From NCBI RefSeq assembly GCF_003460505.1, contig NZ_QTVG01000011.1:367-64366 (forward strand): DNA of 64,000 nucleotides. The letters are read 5' to 3'. Positions 45,415 to 55,226 of the stretch are shown here, one piece after another; the first letter of the stretch is position 1; each line of letters begins with the position of its first letter. The notes beneath the pieces were generated by a model. That model searched no databases and had not been told where the DNA came from. It saw nothing but the letters and a program-made list of their open reading frames with translations. This stretch comes from Eubacterium sp. AF36-5BH. GTDB lineage: Bacteria; Bacillota; Clostridia; Lachnospirales; Lachnospiraceae. A program made the position numbers and the translations under genes.

Positions 45415-46053
45415 ATGAAGGTTTATTACTTTAATATAACACCACTTAGAAATAAAAATATATTTGCAGAAAAAGTAAAAGAAGTAAGTCCGAGAAGACT
45501 TGCAAAAATAGAACGTTTAAAGAAAACAGATGACAAGTTAAGATGTCTGGGAGCAGGATTGCTTATTAACTATATCCGTGAAAAATTTGATATAAGAGAT
45601 GAAATAATGGTTGCCAAAAATGGAAAACCTCACTTTACAAGAACGAGGATGTCTTTTAATATTTCTCATTCTGGAAATTATGTTGTTATAGTGGTTTCGG
45701 ATTTTAATATTGGTATAGATATTCAAAGAATGGAAAAACATAACCATCTTATTGCTGAAAAAAATTTCTGTGCCAATGAATGTGCTTATATCAATGAAAA
45801 TGATAACTACGAAATTCAAAGACAGCGTTTCCATGAAATATGGACAATAAAGGAAGCGTACCTAAAAAATATTGGAATAGGATTAAGGAAACCTTTGAAT
45901 TCATTTGAAATAGATTTAAGTCATGGCAATCCAAGAATTATCGACAATCCTGGTTATGCCATCTTACAAATAAAATTGGATAAACTTTATATAATGGCGA
46001 TTTGCTCTGACATTAGGGACAAAGAATTTACTATGGAAGAAGTGGAAATCTAA
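45415..46053 (+). CDS. 4'-phosphopantetheinyl transferase, Sfp type
   Basis: 212 residues. Transfers phosphopantetheine from CoA to a carrier-protein serine. Sfp signatures: NGKPHF, FNISHSGNYVV, GIDIQRM with G100 and D102, and FHEIWTIKEAYLKNIG with E147. No polyketide or peptide synthetase gene is nearby, so the target carrier protein lies elsewhere. GAGGAAATGAA precedes the ATG. Confidence 0.92.
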   Translation: MKVYYFNITPLRNKNIFAEKVKEVSPRRLAKIERLKKTDDKLRCLGAGLLINYIREKFDIRDEIMVAKNGKPHFTRTRMSFNISHSGNYVVIVVSDFNIGIDIQRMEKHNHLIAEKNFCANECAYINENDNYEIQRQRFHEIWTIKEAYLKNIGIGLRKPLNSFEIDLSHGNPRIIDNPGYAILQIKLDKLYIMAICSDIRDKEFTMEEVEI

Positions 46054-46124
46054 TTTGCAAGAATATAAAAAGAATAATTTAGAAATATAATCTAAAAGTA
46101 GATTAGTAAAATTTATAAAAAAGC

Positions 46125-46214
46125 AGCTATGATTTTATGTATTGTTTAAAAGGTCTTAGTAATCTGATTACTGATTAACTTAAAAACAGTATGTTAAAAT
46201 CATAGCTATTTTTT
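46125..46214. terminator. bidirectional terminator between convergent genes
   Basis: AGCTATGATTTTA at 46125-46137 pairs with TAAAATCATAGCT at 46194-46206, followed by ATTTTTTT. A smaller hairpin, AGTAAT-CTG-ATTACT, lies in the long loop. It serves the phosphopantetheinyl transferase gene and, from the other side, the methyltransferase gene. Confidence 0.7.
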
Positions 46215-46249
46215 TGAAATTTTAAAATTTGTTATAATATTTCACATTG

Positions 46250-47110
46250 TTATTTACTCCAACGTCCTGAAGCCCCACAAGGTAAAACAAGACCATTCGA
46301 TGATACAGGAAGCCCAATTTCTTCTGCTTCAACTTTTCCACCAAACTTTGGCACAATAGCAGTGTTAATCATATAATTTAAAACTGCCGGTTGTAATCCG
46401 GTTGTGTATGAGTTGATTAGGAAGAACAATGGGTCATCGCTTAAAATATTTGTACATAATTCCACAAATGGAAAAATGCTTTCCTCAATTTTCCAAGTTT
46501 CTCCCTTTGGACCTCTACCGTAAGAAGGTGGATCCATAATGATTCCATCATATTTGTTTCCACGACGAATTTCTCTCTCTACAAATTTAACACAGTCATC
46601 CACTAACCATCTAACAGGTCTGTCAGCTAATCCTGAAGAAACTGCATTTTCTTTTGCCCATGTAACCATTCCCTTTGAAGCGTCAACATGTGTAACGTGA
46701 GCACCGGCTTCTAGAGCAGCCAAAGTAGCCCCACCTGTATAAGCAAAAAGGTTTAATACCTTAACAGGTCTACCGGCATTGCGAATTTTCTCTGAAAACC
46801 AGTCCCAGTTAGTAGCCTGTTCCGGAAATAATCCTGTATGTTTAAAACTAAAAGGTTTAAGATTAAATGTTAGGTTCTTATAATTAATTGTCCATTGCTC
46901 AGGCAAATTGAAAAAGTCCCATTTTCCACCGCCTTTGTTGCTTCTGTGATAGTGACCGTTGTGCTTGTGCCAGCCTTTGTTTTTCTTTGGAGTGTTCCAA
47001 ATAACCTGAGGGTCAGGTCTGACTAAAAGATAGTCACCCCATCTCTCTAATTTTTCTCCTGTTGAAGTATCTATAACTTCATAATCTTTCCAATTATCTG
47101 CAATCCACAT
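46250..47110 (-). CDS. RlmI-like SAM-dependent rRNA methyltransferase
   Basis: 286 residues, minus strand, with AAGAGGA before the start. Motif I is VLNLFAYTGGATLAALEAGA, then HVDASKG, and the catalytic motif is MDPPSYGRGPKGETWK. This pattern is the class I fold of the RlmI/RlmK family (23S rRNA cytosine methylation). The PUA domain of RlmI is absent, so the substrate may differ. The N-terminal third is aromatic and has a His/Gly/Lys stretch (GWHKHNGHYHRSNKGGGK). Confidence 0.9.
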   Translation of the reverse strand: MWIADNWKDYEVIDTSTGEKLERWGDYLLVRPDPQVIWNTPKKNKGWHKHNGHYHRSNKGGGKWDFFNLPEQWTINYKNLTFNLKPFSFKHTGLFPEQATNWDWFSEKIRNAGRPVKVLNLFAYTGGATLAALEAGAHVTHVDASKGMVTWAKENAVSSGLADRPVRWLVDDCVKFVEREIRRGNKYDGIIMDPPSYGRGPKGETWKIEESIFPFVELCTNILSDDPLFFLINSYTTGLQPAVLNYMINTAIVPKFGGKVEAEEIGLPVSSNGLVLPCGASGRWSK

Positions 47111-47475
47111 AAATTAATCCTCTTTATCGTTAAAATTTAAAGTTAAGTATTTAATAGGTTACTTCCTATTATAATATGATTTTTAATATCTTGTATGATT
47201 AGTTCATAATGCATCCTGAAATATAATATTTAAATAATTAATAATTTATTTTTAAATAATCAATAATGTATTGCAAAATCCATTATTTAATAACCGCTAA
47301 TATATTAACATAGAAAGCATCAATAAACAATTAAAAGTAATTAAAGTTTATTAAGTGTTAAAAGTTGAAAAGGCTAAAAATATAAAAGAATTAGAAACAA
47401 TAAAAGGTTGTTTCTATGAAGTGTTGTGTTATAATTATTTTAATTACAAAATATACAAAATTTGGAGGTAGCGTT
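47111..47475. other. divergent A/T-rich intergenic region
   Basis: 365 bases between the methyltransferase gene (leftward) and rubrerythrin (rightward). It contains the rubrerythrin promoter at 47408-47435 and many TTTAAATAAT words. An in-frame ATG at 47416 in the rbr frame falls inside the promoter and is not used. Confidence 0.55.
47408..47435 (+). promoter_or_regulatory. promoter of rubrerythrin
   Basis: TTGTTT at 47408-47413, a 16-base spacer and TATAAT at 47430-47435. The transcript start is about 35 bases before the ATG. Confidence 0.65.
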
Positions 47476-48015
47476 ATGACAAATAAATATGAGGGAACAC
47501 AGACAGAGAAAAACTTAGAGGCTGCATTTGCAGGAGAATCACAGGCTAGAAATAAATACACATATTTTGCGTCAGTTGCAAAGAAGGAAGGATATGAACA
47601 GATTTCTTCATTATTCTTAAAGACAGCAGACAATGAAAAAGAACATGCAAAAATGTGGTTCAAAGAATTAAGCGGTTTGGGAGATACATCAGAAAACCTT
47701 GCAGCAGCAGCTGAAGGTGAAAATTTCGAATGGACAGACATGTATGAAGGATTTGCAAAGACAGCGGAAGAAGAAGGTTTCCCTGAACTAGCAAAGAAAT
47801 TCCGTTTAGTTGCAGAAATTGAAAAACATCACGAAGAAAGATATCGTGCTTTACTTAAGAATATTGAAACAGCACAGGTATTTGAAAAGAGTGAAGTAAA
47901 AGTATGGGAATGCAGAAACTGCGGTCACATTTGCGTAGGAACAAAAGCACCGGAAGTTTGCCCTGTATGTAATCACCCACAGAGCTTCTTTGAAGTACAT
48001 GCTGAGAATTACTAA
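47476..48015 (+). CDS. rbr: rubrerythrin
   Basis: 179 residues from ATG at 47476, which has TTTGGAGGTAG in front. Cytoplasmic peroxide-reducing enzyme of anaerobes. The N-terminal diiron domain has two Glu/His pairs ([29 protein letters not shown], then [10 protein letters not shown]). The C-terminal rubredoxin-like iron site has CRNCGHI and CPVCNHP. Full length. Its separate promoter suggests oxidative-stress control, although no operator is visible. Confidence 0.97.
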   Translation: MTNKYEGTQTEKNLEAAFAGESQARNKYTYFASVAKKEGYEQISSLFLKTADNEKEHAKMWFKELSGLGDTSENLAAAAEGENFEWTDMYEGFAKTAEEEGFPELAKKFRLVAEIEKHHEERYRALLKNIETAQVFEKSEVKVWECRNCGHICVGTKAPEVCPVCNHPQSFFEVHAENY

Positions 48016-48048
48016 ATAGCAGAAATGTAAAACATAGGTCATGTATTG

Positions 48049-48103
48049 AAAACACCTTTGGCAATGTATATACTGGTTGTGTATATTGTCGGAGGTGTTT
48101 GTT
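48049..48103 (+). terminator. terminator of rubrerythrin
   Basis: AAACACCTTTGGCAATGTAT at 48049 onward pairs with its imperfect inverse ending GGAGGTGTTT at 48100. T-rich bases follow. Confidence 0.75.
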
Positions 48104-48194
48104 TATGAAAAATAGTCAAGATATAGGATTGCCTAAATGTTTATTGAAGAAAAAAGAAACATTTTGCAAACTTAAAACTTTTTGAAAAAGGGTA

Positions 48195-48223
48195 TTGCAT
48201 TTAGAAAAGAGTTGTGTTATGAT
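48195..48223 (+). promoter_or_regulatory. promoter of the S10 ribosomal operon
   Basis: TTGCAT at 48195-48200, 17 bases, TATGAT at 48218-48223. It should start the long transcript near 48230. Confidence 0.75.
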
Positions 48224-48229
48224 AACTCT

Positions 48230-48455
48230 TGCTGTGACATGATAGCGTTGAAACGTGAGGTTGCTACATTACATATATGTAGGTTTTCCGTGGAGCGAAT
48301 GTCAAGTTAGGAAACTGGCGACAAGTCACTGTACAAATAATTGAGTCCACCATAGAGTGGAAACGTCCATGCAAAGTTGTAGAGAATACGACACGCACGG
48401 AAAGGTTGTACGGTCACCGCTTGTCGTGCTAAATAGTACGAAAAGGAGGCGGCTT
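48230..48455 (+). ncRNA. structured leader of the S10 operon
   Basis: About 226 bases of untranslated RNA with many G/C-rich words unlike its A/T-rich surroundings: TCCGTGGAGCG, GGAAACTGGCGACAAGTCAC, ACCATAGAGTGGAAACGTCC, GGTTGTACGGTCACCGC. Several can pair (for example GTCCACCA with TGGAAACG context and GTGAC with GTCAC). The position suggests autoregulation by an operon-encoded ribosomal protein. No named Rfam family can be assigned by eye. Confidence 0.55.
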
Positions 48456-48460
48456 TTTTT

Positions 48461-48775
48461 ATGGCACAAGTAATGAGAATTACACTTAAGGCTTACGATC
48501 ACAAATTAGTAGATCAGTCAGCTAAGAAAATTGTTGAAACTGCAAAGAAGACAGGAACAGAAGTTAGTGGTCCAGTACCTCTACCAACTAAGAAAGAAGT
48601 AGTTACTATTCTTAGAGCTGTTCATAAGTACAAAGATTCAAGAGAGCAGTTTGAACAGAGAACTCATAAGAGACTCATCGATATCATTACTCCAAACCAG
48701 AAGGCAGTAGAAGCTTTATCAAAGCTTGAAATGCCAGCAGGTGTTTATATTGATATCAAAATGAAAAACAAATAG
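48461..48775 (+). CDS. rpsJ: 30S ribosomal protein S10
   Basis: 104 residues. Part of the small-subunit head and, with NusB, of the antitermination complex. Contains [20 protein letters not shown] and the loop motif [11 protein letters not shown]. First gene of the cluster, preceded by AAAAGGAGGCGG and the long leader. Confidence 0.98.
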   Translation: MAQVMRITLKAYDHKLVDQSAKKIVETAKKTGTEVSGPVPLPTKKEVVTILRAVHKYKDSREQFEQRTHKRLIDIITPNQKAVEALSKLEMPAGVYIDIKMKNK

Positions 48776-48889
48776 TGAGAAATTATCCTTGAAGGTTTAT
48801 ATAGATAATTAATCAGACGGATTAGTTATGAACTGTTCTAGGATGATCGCGGAAAGCGATCCGCTGTAGATTAACAGGAGGTAATTAAA

Positions 48890-49519
48890 ATGAAGAAAGC
48901 TATTTTAGCGAAAAAAGTTGGAATGACTCAGATCTTCAACGAAGCTGGCGAATTAGTACCAGTAACAGTTCTTCAGGCTGGACCTTGTGTAGTAACACAG
49001 GTTAAGACAGTTGAAAACGACGGTTACGATGCAGTACAGGTTGGTTTCGAAGATATCAGAGAAAAACTTGTTAACAAACCAGTTAAGGGAATGTTTGACA
49101 AGGCAGGCGTATCTTACAAGAGATATGTAAGAGAATTTAAACTCGAAGGTGAATACGCAGTTAAAGACGAAATCAAGGCTGAAATTTTTGAAGCTGGAGA
49201 TAAGGTTGACGCAACTGCAATTGCAAAGGGAAAAGGATTCCAGGGCGCAATTAAGAGACATGGACAGTCAAGAGGACCTATGGCTCATGGTTCAAAGTAT
49301 CATAGACATGCTGGTTCAAACGGTGCTTGTTCATCACCAAGTAAGGTATTTAAAGGAAAGAGAATGCCTGGTCACATGGGTGGCAAGAAGGTTACAACTC
49401 AGAACCTTGAAATCGTTAGAGTTGACGCAGAAAAGAACTTACTCTTAGTTAAAGGTGCTGTACCGGGACCTAAGAAAGCTTTAGTAACAATTAAAGAATC
49501 TGTTAAAGCCGGTAAGTAG
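48890..49519 (+). CDS. rplC: 50S ribosomal protein L3
   Basis: 209 residues. Assembly-initiating protein close to the peptidyl-transferase centre. Starts [16 protein letters not shown] and has [20 protein letters not shown] and [19 protein letters not shown]. The 114-base gap after rpsJ contains GATCGC-GGAAA-GCGATC, a small hairpin that may tune expression. AGGAGGTAATTAAA precedes the ATG. Confidence 0.98.
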   Translation: MKKAILAKKVGMTQIFNEAGELVPVTVLQAGPCVVTQVKTVENDGYDAVQVGFEDIREKLVNKPVKGMFDKAGVSYKRYVREFKLEGEYAVKDEIKAEIFEAGDKVDATAIAKGKGFQGAIKRHGQSRGPMAHGSKYHRHAGSNGACSSPSKVFKGKRMPGHMGGKKVTTQNLEIVRVDAEKNLLLVKGAVPGPKKALVTIKESVKAGK

Positions 49520-49542
49520 TATTTGAAAGGAGGAACGCACAG

Positions 49543-50163
49543 ATGGCAAAAGTATCTGTTTTAAATATGGAAGGAAGCGAAGTCGGAACAATCGAACTTA
49601 GCGATGCAGTATTTGGTGTTGAAGTTAATGAAAACTTAGTACATCAGGCTGTTGTAAGCCAGCTCGCAAACAAACGCCAGGGTACACAGAAAGCTAAAAC
49701 TCGTTCAGAAGTTAGCGGTGGCGGAAGAAAACCATGGAGACAGAAAGGAACTGGTCATGCAAGACAGGGTTCAACAAGATCTCCACAGTGGACAGGCGGT
49801 GGAGTTGTATTCGCTCCAACACCAAGAGATTATTCATTTAAGATGAATAAGAAAGAAAAGAGATTAGCTCTTAAATCAGCATTAACATCAAGAGTTAATG
49901 AAGGAAAGTTAATCGTAGTTGATGAACTTAAGTTTGAAGCTCCTAAGACAAAGGAATTTGCAAAGGTTATGGCAAACTTAAAGGCTGACAAGGCATTAGT
50001 AGTATTAAACGAAAATGATGCTAACACAGTAAAATCAGCTAAGAACATCCCTACAGTGAAAACTGCTTTAACAAACACAATCAATGTATACGACATTCTT
50101 AAGTACGATACATTAGTAGTTGAAAAAGCAGCTGTAGCAACAATTGAGGAGGTGTACGCATAA
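49543..50163 (+). CDS. rplD: 50S ribosomal protein L4
   Basis: 206 residues. Its extended loop GGGRKPWRQKGTGHARQGS lines the exit tunnel. L4 is the classical autogenous repressor of S10 operons in gamma-proteobacteria; whether it acts on the leader here is unknown. The stop overlaps the next ATG by one base (TAATG). Confidence 0.98.
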   Translation: MAKVSVLNMEGSEVGTIELSDAVFGVEVNENLVHQAVVSQLANKRQGTQKAKTRSEVSGGGRKPWRQKGTGHARQGSTRSPQWTGGGVVFAPTPRDYSFKMNKKEKRLALKSALTSRVNEGKLIVVDELKFEAPKTKEFAKVMANLKADKALVVLNENDANTVKSAKNIPTVKTALTNTINVYDILKYDTLVVEKAAVATIEEVYA

Positions 50164-50462
50164 TGGCAGATATTAAATATTATGACGTTATACTTTCACC
50201 AGTTATTACTGAAAAAAGTATGAACGCTATGGCAGAAAAGAAATATACATTCTACGTTCACACAGAAGCTACTAAGTCACAGGTTGCAGATGCAGTTGAA
50301 AAAATGTTCGAAGGAGCAAAAGTAGAAAGCGTTAGCACAATGAACTTAAACGGCAAGAACCGTAGACGTGGTTATGTAACTGGAAAGACAGCAGCTAAGA
50401 AGAAAGCTATCGTTCAGTTAACAGAAGACAGTGCAGATATTGAAATCTTCGCTGGTTTATAG
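50163..50462 (+). CDS. rplW: 50S ribosomal protein L23
   Basis: 99 residues. Lies at the tunnel exit and docks signal-recognition particle and trigger factor. Starts MADIKYYDVILSPVITEKSM; the rRNA-binding tip NLNGKNRRRGYVTGKT is clear. Translation is coupled to rplD. Confidence 0.98.
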   Translation: MADIKYYDVILSPVITEKSMNAMAEKKYTFYVHTEATKSQVADAVEKMFEGAKVESVSTMNLNGKNRRRGYVTGKTAAKKKAIVQLTEDSADIEIFAGL

Positions 50463-50574
50463 ATTGCGGTAAGGAGGGACCCACAAAGTGGGAGGATACC
50501 TTATCGCTTACAGGAAATAGTTAGACGCAGAAACAAGCGTGATAATAAATGTTTAGTTTGAAAGGAGAATTAAA
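50463..50574 (+). promoter_or_regulatory. structured 112-base gap between rplW and rplB
   Basis: TAAGGAGGGACCCACAAAGT begins a hairpin: GCGGTAAGG pairs with CCTTATCGC around 50465-50508, with CCCAC-AAAG-TGGG at the tip. This is the longest gap of the upper half of the cluster after rpsJ-rplC. It could be an mRNA structure for protein binding or processing. Confidence 0.5.
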
Positions 50575-51417
50575 ATGGGAATTAAGACATTTAACCCATA
50601 CACACCTTCAAGAAGAGCTATGACTATGCTTGACAATGCAGAGATTACAAAGGCAGCACCAGAGAAGTCTTTAACAGTATCTCTCAAGAAAACAGCTGGT
50701 CGTAACAATCAGGGTAAAATAACAGTTAGACACCATGGTGGTGGTTCTAGAAGAAAATATAGAATTATCGACTTTAAGAGAAACAAAGTTGATATTCCAG
50801 CAACAGTTAAGAGTATTGAATATGATCCAAACAGAACAGCAAACATCGCATTAATTTGCTACGCTGATGGTGAAAAGACTTATATCCTTGCTCCTAACGG
50901 ATTAAAAGTTGGCGATGTACTTATGAATGGTGAAAACGCTGAAGTTAAAGTTGGTAACTGCTTACCATTATCAGCTATCCCAGTTGGTACAGAAATCCAC
51001 AACATTGAGTTATATCCAGGAAAGGGTGGACAGTTAGTTCGTGCTGCCGGAAACGTAGCTCAGTTAATGGCTAAGGAAGGAAAATATGCAACATTAAGAC
51101 TTCCTTCAGGAGAAATGAGATTAGTACCTTTAGTTTGCAGAGCAACAATTGGTACTGTTGGTAATATTGAACACGGTCTTGTAAACATTGGTAAAGCAGG
51201 ACGTAAGCGTAATATGGGTATCAGACCTACAGTTCGTGGTTCTGTTATGAACCCTAATGACCATCCACACGGTGGTGGTGAAGGACGTGCACCAGTTGGT
51301 CGTCCAGGTCCATGTACACCTTGGGGTAAACCAGCACTTGGCTTAAAGACTCGTAAGAAGAATAAGAAGTCAAACAAGATGATCGTTAGAAGACGTGACG
51401 GAAAGAACATGAAATAG
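50575..51417 (+). CDS. rplB: 50S ribosomal protein L2
   Basis: 280 residues. Needed for subunit association and the peptidyl-transferase site. [12 protein letters not shown] near residue 52 and the C-terminal [17 protein letters not shown] with the conserved His are intact. AAAGGAGAATTAAA precedes the ATG. Confidence 0.98.
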   Translation: MGIKTFNPYTPSRRAMTMLDNAEITKAAPEKSLTVSLKKTAGRNNQGKITVRHHGGGSRRKYRIIDFKRNKVDIPATVKSIEYDPNRTANIALICYADGEKTYILAPNGLKVGDVLMNGENAEVKVGNCLPLSAIPVGTEIHNIELYPGKGGQLVRAAGNVAQLMAKEGKYATLRLPSGEMRLVPLVCRATIGTVGNIEHGLVNIGKAGRKRNMGIRPTVRGSVMNPNDHPHGGGEGRAPVGRPGPCTPWGKPALGLKTRKKNKKSNKMIVRRRDGKNMK

Positions 51418-51430
51418 GAGGTAGAAACTA

Positions 51431-51703
51431 ATGGCTAGATCATTAAAAAAAGGCCCATTTGCGGATGAGAGCTTAATGAAGAAGATTGAAGCATTGAACG
51501 AAACTGATGAAAAGACAGTTGTTAAGACTTGGTCAAGACGTTCAACAATTTTCCCACAGATGGTTGGACACACAATCGCTGTCCATGATGGTAGAAAGCA
51601 TGTTCCAGTATATGTTACAGAAGATATGGTTGGACATAAACTTGGTGAATTCGTTTCTACTAGAACTTACAGAGGACACGGAAAAGACGAAAAGAGAGGT
51701 TAA
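51431..51703 (+). CDS. rpsS: 30S ribosomal protein S19
   Basis: 90 residues. Head protein contacting tRNA in the A site, partner of S13. [19 protein letters not shown], then [20 protein letters not shown] and [12 protein letters not shown]. Confidence 0.98.
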   Translation: MARSLKKGPFADESLMKKIEALNETDEKTVVKTWSRRSTIFPQMVGHTIAVHDGRKHVPVYVTEDMVGHKLGEFVSTRTYRGHGKDEKRG

Positions 51704-51736
51704 ATAACCGTTAGAATTTGAAAGGAGGTCTCATCT

Positions 51737-52123
51737 ATGGCAAAAGGACATAGATCCCAGATAAAGAGAGAGAGAAATGCTAATAAAGATACAAGACCAT
51801 CAGCTAAGTTATCTTACGCTAGAGTGTCTGTACAGAAGGCATGCTTCGTTTTAGATGCCATCAGAGGTAAAGATGTTGAAACAGCAATCGGTATTTTAAC
51901 ATACAACCCAAGATATGCATCAAGCGTAATTTTGAAATTATTAAATTCAGCTATTGCAAATGCTGAAAACAACAATAACATGGATGTTAGTAAACTTTAC
52001 ATTGCAGAATGCTATGCAAATTCAGCACCTACAATGAAGAGAATCAAACCTAGAGCACAGGGTAGAGCTTATAGAATCTTAAAGAGAAACAGCCACATTA
52101 CTATTGTGCTTGATGAGAGATAA
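51737..52123 (+). CDS. rplV: 50S ribosomal protein L22
   Basis: 128 residues. Its beta-hairpin (AYANSAPT-type segment, here CYANSAPTMKRIKPRAQGRA) reaches into the exit tunnel, where macrolide-resistance changes occur. The GGTCTC-flanked AAAGGAGG site precedes the ATG. Confidence 0.98.
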   Translation: MAKGHRSQIKRERNANKDTRPSAKLSYARVSVQKACFVLDAIRGKDVETAIGILTYNPRYASSVILKLLNSAIANAENNNNMDVSKLYIAECYANSAPTMKRIKPRAQGRAYRILKRNSHITIVLDER

Positions 52124-52138
52124 GATAGGAGGCAAAGT

Positions 52139-52786
52139 ATGGGACAGAAAGTTAATCCACATGGATTAAGAGTCGGAGTTATTAAAGACTGGGACTCAAG
52201 ATGGTATGCAGAAGCTGATTTTGCTGACAACCTAGTTGAAGACTACAAAATCAGAACATACTTAAAGAAGAGATTATACAGTACAGGTGTTTCTAAGATT
52301 GAAATCGAAAGATCATCTGACAGAGTAAGAGTTAATGTTTACACAGCTAAGCCTGGTCTTGTAATCGGAAAAGGTGGCGCTGAAATAGAAAAAGTTAAAG
52401 CTGAAGTTCAGAAAATGACAGATAAGAAGTTGTTCATGGACGTTAAAGACGTTAAGAGACCTGATAAGGATGCACAGCTTGTTGCAGAAAACATTGCACA
52501 GCAGTTAGAAAACCGTGTATCTTTCAGAAGGGCTATGAAGTCTGCAATGTCTAGAACAATGAAGGCTGGAGCTTTAGGAATTAAGGCTTCAACATCAGGA
52601 CGTCTTGGTGGTGCTGATATGGCTCGTACAGAGTTCTACAGCGAAGGAACAATTCCACTTCAGACATTACGTGCTGATATCGATTATGGTTTCGCGGAAG
52701 CTGATACAACTTACGGAAAAGTAGGTGTAAAGGTTTGGATTTACAACGGCGAAATACTTCCAACTAAAGAAGGGAGCGATAAATAA
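52139..52786 (+). CDS. rpsC: 30S ribosomal protein S3
   Basis: 215 residues. The KH domain has the [13 protein letters not shown] loop, followed by the C-terminal S3 domain with [13 protein letters not shown]. It forms part of the mRNA entry site. Overlaps rplP by one base (TAATG). Confidence 0.98.
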   Translation: MGQKVNPHGLRVGVIKDWDSRWYAEADFADNLVEDYKIRTYLKKRLYSTGVSKIEIERSSDRVRVNVYTAKPGLVIGKGGAEIEKVKAEVQKMTDKKLFMDVKDVKRPDKDAQLVAENIAQQLENRVSFRRAMKSAMSRTMKAGALGIKASTSGRLGGADMARTEFYSEGTIPLQTLRADIDYGFAEADTTYGKVGVKVWIYNGEILPTKEGSDK

Positions 52787-53223
52787 TGTTAATGCCAAAA
52801 AGAGTTAAACATAGAAAACAGTTCCGTGGTTCTATGAGAGGAAAAGCAACTAGAGGAAACAAGATTTCATATGGTGAATATGGTATCGTAGCAATGGAAC
52901 CTGGTTGGGTTAAGTCAAATCAGATTGAAGCTGCCAGAATTGCTATGACACGTTACGTAAAGCGTGGTGGTAAAGTTTGGATCAAGATTTTCCCAGACAA
53001 GCCAGTAACAGCTACACCAGCTGAAACTCGAATGGGTAAAGGTAAAGGTGCACTTGAATATTGGGTAGCAGTAGTTAAGCCAGGAAGAGTAATGTTCGAA
53101 ATTTCAGGAGTCCCTGATGAAGTGGCTAAAGAAGCATTACGTCTTGCAACACACAAACTTCCAATTAAATGCAAGGTTGTATCTCGTGAAGATTTAGAAG
53201 GCGGTGATAACAGTGAAAATTAA
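52786..53223 (+). CDS. rplP: 50S ribosomal protein L16
   Basis: 145 residues beginning [19 protein letters not shown]. Contacts the A-site tRNA elbow. [19 protein letters not shown] is the family signature. Confidence 0.98.
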   Translation: MLMPKRVKHRKQFRGSMRGKATRGNKISYGEYGIVAMEPGWVKSNQIEAARIAMTRYVKRGGKVWIKIFPDKPVTATPAETRMGKGKGALEYWVAVVKPGRVMFEISGVPDEVAKEALRLATHKLPIKCKVVSREDLEGGDNSEN

Positions 53224-53422
53224 GGAATATGTAGAAGATTTAAGAGCAAAATCAGCTGCAGAATTAGAAGATGAATTAGTAGCTGCTAAAAAGGAACTTT
53301 TCAATTTAAGATTCCAGAACGCAACAAACCAGTTAGATAACACAAGCAGAATTAAAGAAGTTAGAAAAAACATTGCCAGAATTCAGACTTTAATAGTTGA
53401 AAAGGCAAATGCTGCTGAATAG
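53213..53422 (+). CDS. rpmC: 50S ribosomal protein L29
   Basis: 69 residues from GTG at 53213 ([19 protein letters not shown]), overlapping rplP by 11 bases. A GTG at 53204 would add three residues, but AGAAGGCGG lies at the right distance for the later one. Tunnel-exit protein with [19 protein letters not shown]. Confidence 0.95.
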   Translation: MKIKEYVEDLRAKSAAELEDELVAAKKELFNLRFQNATNQLDNTSRIKEVRKNIARIQTLIVEKANAAE

Positions 53423-53459
53423 TTACAGGTTAATCCCTAATTAAGAAAGGAGAATTGTT

Positions 53460-53714
53460 GTGGAAAGAAATTTAAGAAAAACACGTACAGGAAAAGTTGT
53501 CAGCGACAAGATGGATAAGACAATCGTTGTTGCTGTAGAGGATCATGTAAAGCATCCTTTATATAACAAAATCGTTAAGAGAACTTACAAATTAAAAGCT
53601 CATGACGAAGAAAACCAGTGCGGTATCGGTGATACAGTAAAAGTTATGGAAACAAGACCACTTTCAAAGGATAAGAGATGGAGACTTGTTGAAATTATTG
53701 AAAAGGCTAAATAG
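53460..53714 (+). CDS. rpsQ: 30S ribosomal protein S17
   Basis: 84 residues starting at GTG behind AAAGGAGAATTGTT. Primary 16S rRNA binder with an OB fold: [20 protein letters not shown] and [11 protein letters not shown]. Confidence 0.97.
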   Translation: MERNLRKTRTGKVVSDKMDKTIVVAVEDHVKHPLYNKIVKRTYKLKAHDEENQCGIGDTVKVMETRPLSKDKRWRLVEIIEKAK

Positions 53715-53743
53715 GCCTTATATAGAGATAGGAGGAATACAGC

Positions 53744-54112
53744 ATGATTCAACAGGAGAGTAGACTTAAAGTTGCTGATAATACAGGCGCTAAAGAATTA
53801 CTTACAATCAGAGTAATGGGCGGATCTACTAGAAGATATGCTAACATTGGTGATGTTATCGTTGCTACTGTTAAAGATGCAACACCAGGCGGAGTTGTCA
53901 AAAAAGGTGACGTTGTAAGAGCCGTAGTAGTTCGTACTGTTAAAGGCGCTCGTCGTAAAGATGGTTCATACATCAGATTTGACGAAAATGCTGCTGTAAT
54001 TATAAAAGATGATATGTCCCCAAGAGGAACTCGTATTTTTGGGCCAGTTGCTAGAGAATTAAGAGATAAGAAATTTATGAGAATAGTATCTTTAGCACCT
54101 GAAGTTTTATAG
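53744..54112 (+). CDS. rplN: 50S ribosomal protein L14
   Basis: 122 residues. Contacts 16S rRNA in an intersubunit bridge. [19 protein letters not shown] and the C-terminal [20 protein letters not shown] are standard. Confidence 0.98.
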   Translation: MIQQESRLKVADNTGAKELLTIRVMGGSTRRYANIGDVIVATVKDATPGGVVKKGDVVRAVVVRTVKGARRKDGSYIRFDENAAVIIKDDMSPRGTRIFGPVARELRDKKFMRIVSLAPEVL

Positions 54113-54124
54113 GAGGTACGCATA

Positions 54125-54436
54125 ATGTCAGCTATGAAGATTAAAAAGGGCGATACTGTAAAGGTTATCGCAGGTAAAGATAAAGGTAAAGAAGGTAAGG
54201 TTGTTGCCGTTGATGTTAAAAAGGGTACAGTAACAGTTGAAGGTGTTAATATGCATACAAAGCATACTAAGCCAAGTGCTCAGAACCAGAACGGTGGAAT
54301 CGTAACTCAGGAAGGACCTATTAATGTATCTAACGTTATGCTTGTTGTAAAAGGACAGGTTACAAGAGTTGGATTCAAAGTAGAAGATGGAAAGAAAGTA
54401 CGTATTGCCAAGAAGACAGGCGACGTAATCGATTAA
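54125..54436 (+). CDS. rplX: 50S ribosomal protein L24
   Basis: 103 residues. KOW motif [20 protein letters not shown] near the start. Early assembly protein at the tunnel exit. AGGAGGTACGCAT precedes the start. Confidence 0.98.
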   Translation: MSAMKIKKGDTVKVIAGKDKGKEGKVVAVDVKKGTVTVEGVNMHTKHTKPSAQNQNGGIVTQEGPINVSNVMLVVKGQVTRVGFKVEDGKKVRIAKKTGDVID

Positions 54437-54458
54437 TTGAGAGAGGAGGTCCAGAAAG

Positions 54459-54998
54459 TTGAGCAGACTTAAAGAAAAGTATTTAAACGAGATTAAGGAT
54501 GAAATGCAGAAGAAGTTCGAGTATAAGAATGTTATGCAGATTCCAAAACTCGATAAGATTGTTATAAACATGGGTGTTGGCGAAGCAAAGGAAAACGCTA
54601 AAATCTTAGACACAGCTGTTAAAGATCTTGAAACAATTACAGGTCAGAAGGCTGTTGTAACAAGAGCTAAAAATTCAGTAGCTAACTTCAAGTTAAGAGA
54701 AGGACAGCCAATCGGATGTAAGGTTACTCTTAGAGGAGAAAGAATGTATGAATTCTTAGATAGATTAGTAAATCTAGCACTTCCTCGTGTAAGAGACTTT
54801 AGAGGTGTTAATCCAAATGCATTTGATGGAAGAGGAAACTACGCTCTTGGTATTAAAGAACAGATTATTTTCCCAGAAATCGAATACGATAAGGTTGATA
54901 AGGTTAGAGGTATGGACATTATCTTTGTTACTACAGCTAACACTGATGAAGAAGCTCGTGAATTATTGGCACAATTTAACATGCCATTTGCAAAGTAA
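54459..54998 (+). CDS. rplE: 50S ribosomal protein L5
   Basis: 179 residues from TTG at 54459 ([19 protein letters not shown]), behind GAGGAGGTCC. Binds 5S r[21 protein letters not shown] and FNMPFAK at the end fit the family. Confidence 0.97.
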   Translation: MSRLKEKYLNEIKDEMQKKFEYKNVMQIPKLDKIVINMGVGEAKENAKILDTAVKDLETITGQKAVVTRAKNSVANFKLREGQPIGCKVTLRGERMYEFLDRLVNLALPRVRDFRGVNPNAFDGRGNYALGIKEQIIFPEIEYDKVDKVRGMDIIFVTTANTDEEARELLAQFNMPFAK

Positions 54999-55013
54999 TT
55001 AGGAGGTAGACCC

Positions 55014-55199
55014 ATGGCTAGAACTGCTATGAAAGTTAAACAGCAAAGAAAAGCTAAATTCTCAACACAGGCTTACAACCGTTGTAGAATCTGTGGTCGT
55101 CCACATGCTTATTTAAAGAAATACGGAATCTGCAGAATTTGCTTCCGTGAATTAGCATATAAAGGACAGATACCAGGCGTTAAGAAAGCAAGCTGGTAA
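55014..55199 (+). CDS. rpsN: 30S ribosomal protein S14, zinc-binding type Z
   Basis: 61 residues. The short form with four cysteines (CRICGRPH and CRICFREL) that bind zinc, typical of Firmicutes. No second zinc-free copy is seen in this window. Confidence 0.98.
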   Translation: MARTAMKVKQQRKAKFSTQAYNRCRICGRPHAYLKKYGICRICFRELAYKGQIPGVKKASW

Positions 55200-55226
55200 G
55201 AGAAAATTTGAAGGAGGAAGTAAACT

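Larger units (their letters stand above)
48016..48460 (+). other. region between rubrerythrin and the S10 operon
   Basis: 445 bases. It holds the rbr terminator, the ribosomal promoter at 48195-48223 and a structured leader. A 26-codon ORF at 48105 starts beside the terminator arm GGAGGTG and is considered fortuitous. Confidence 0.6.

Noticed and set aside
48105..48185. 26-codon ORF with GGAGGTG upstream
   Set aside because: The apparent ribosome binding site is the right arm of the rubrerythrin terminator, and the peptide has no recognisable feature.
53204..53212. Upstream GTG as start of L29
   Set aside because: It adds MIT before the conserved MKIKEY start and leaves the ribosome binding site too close.
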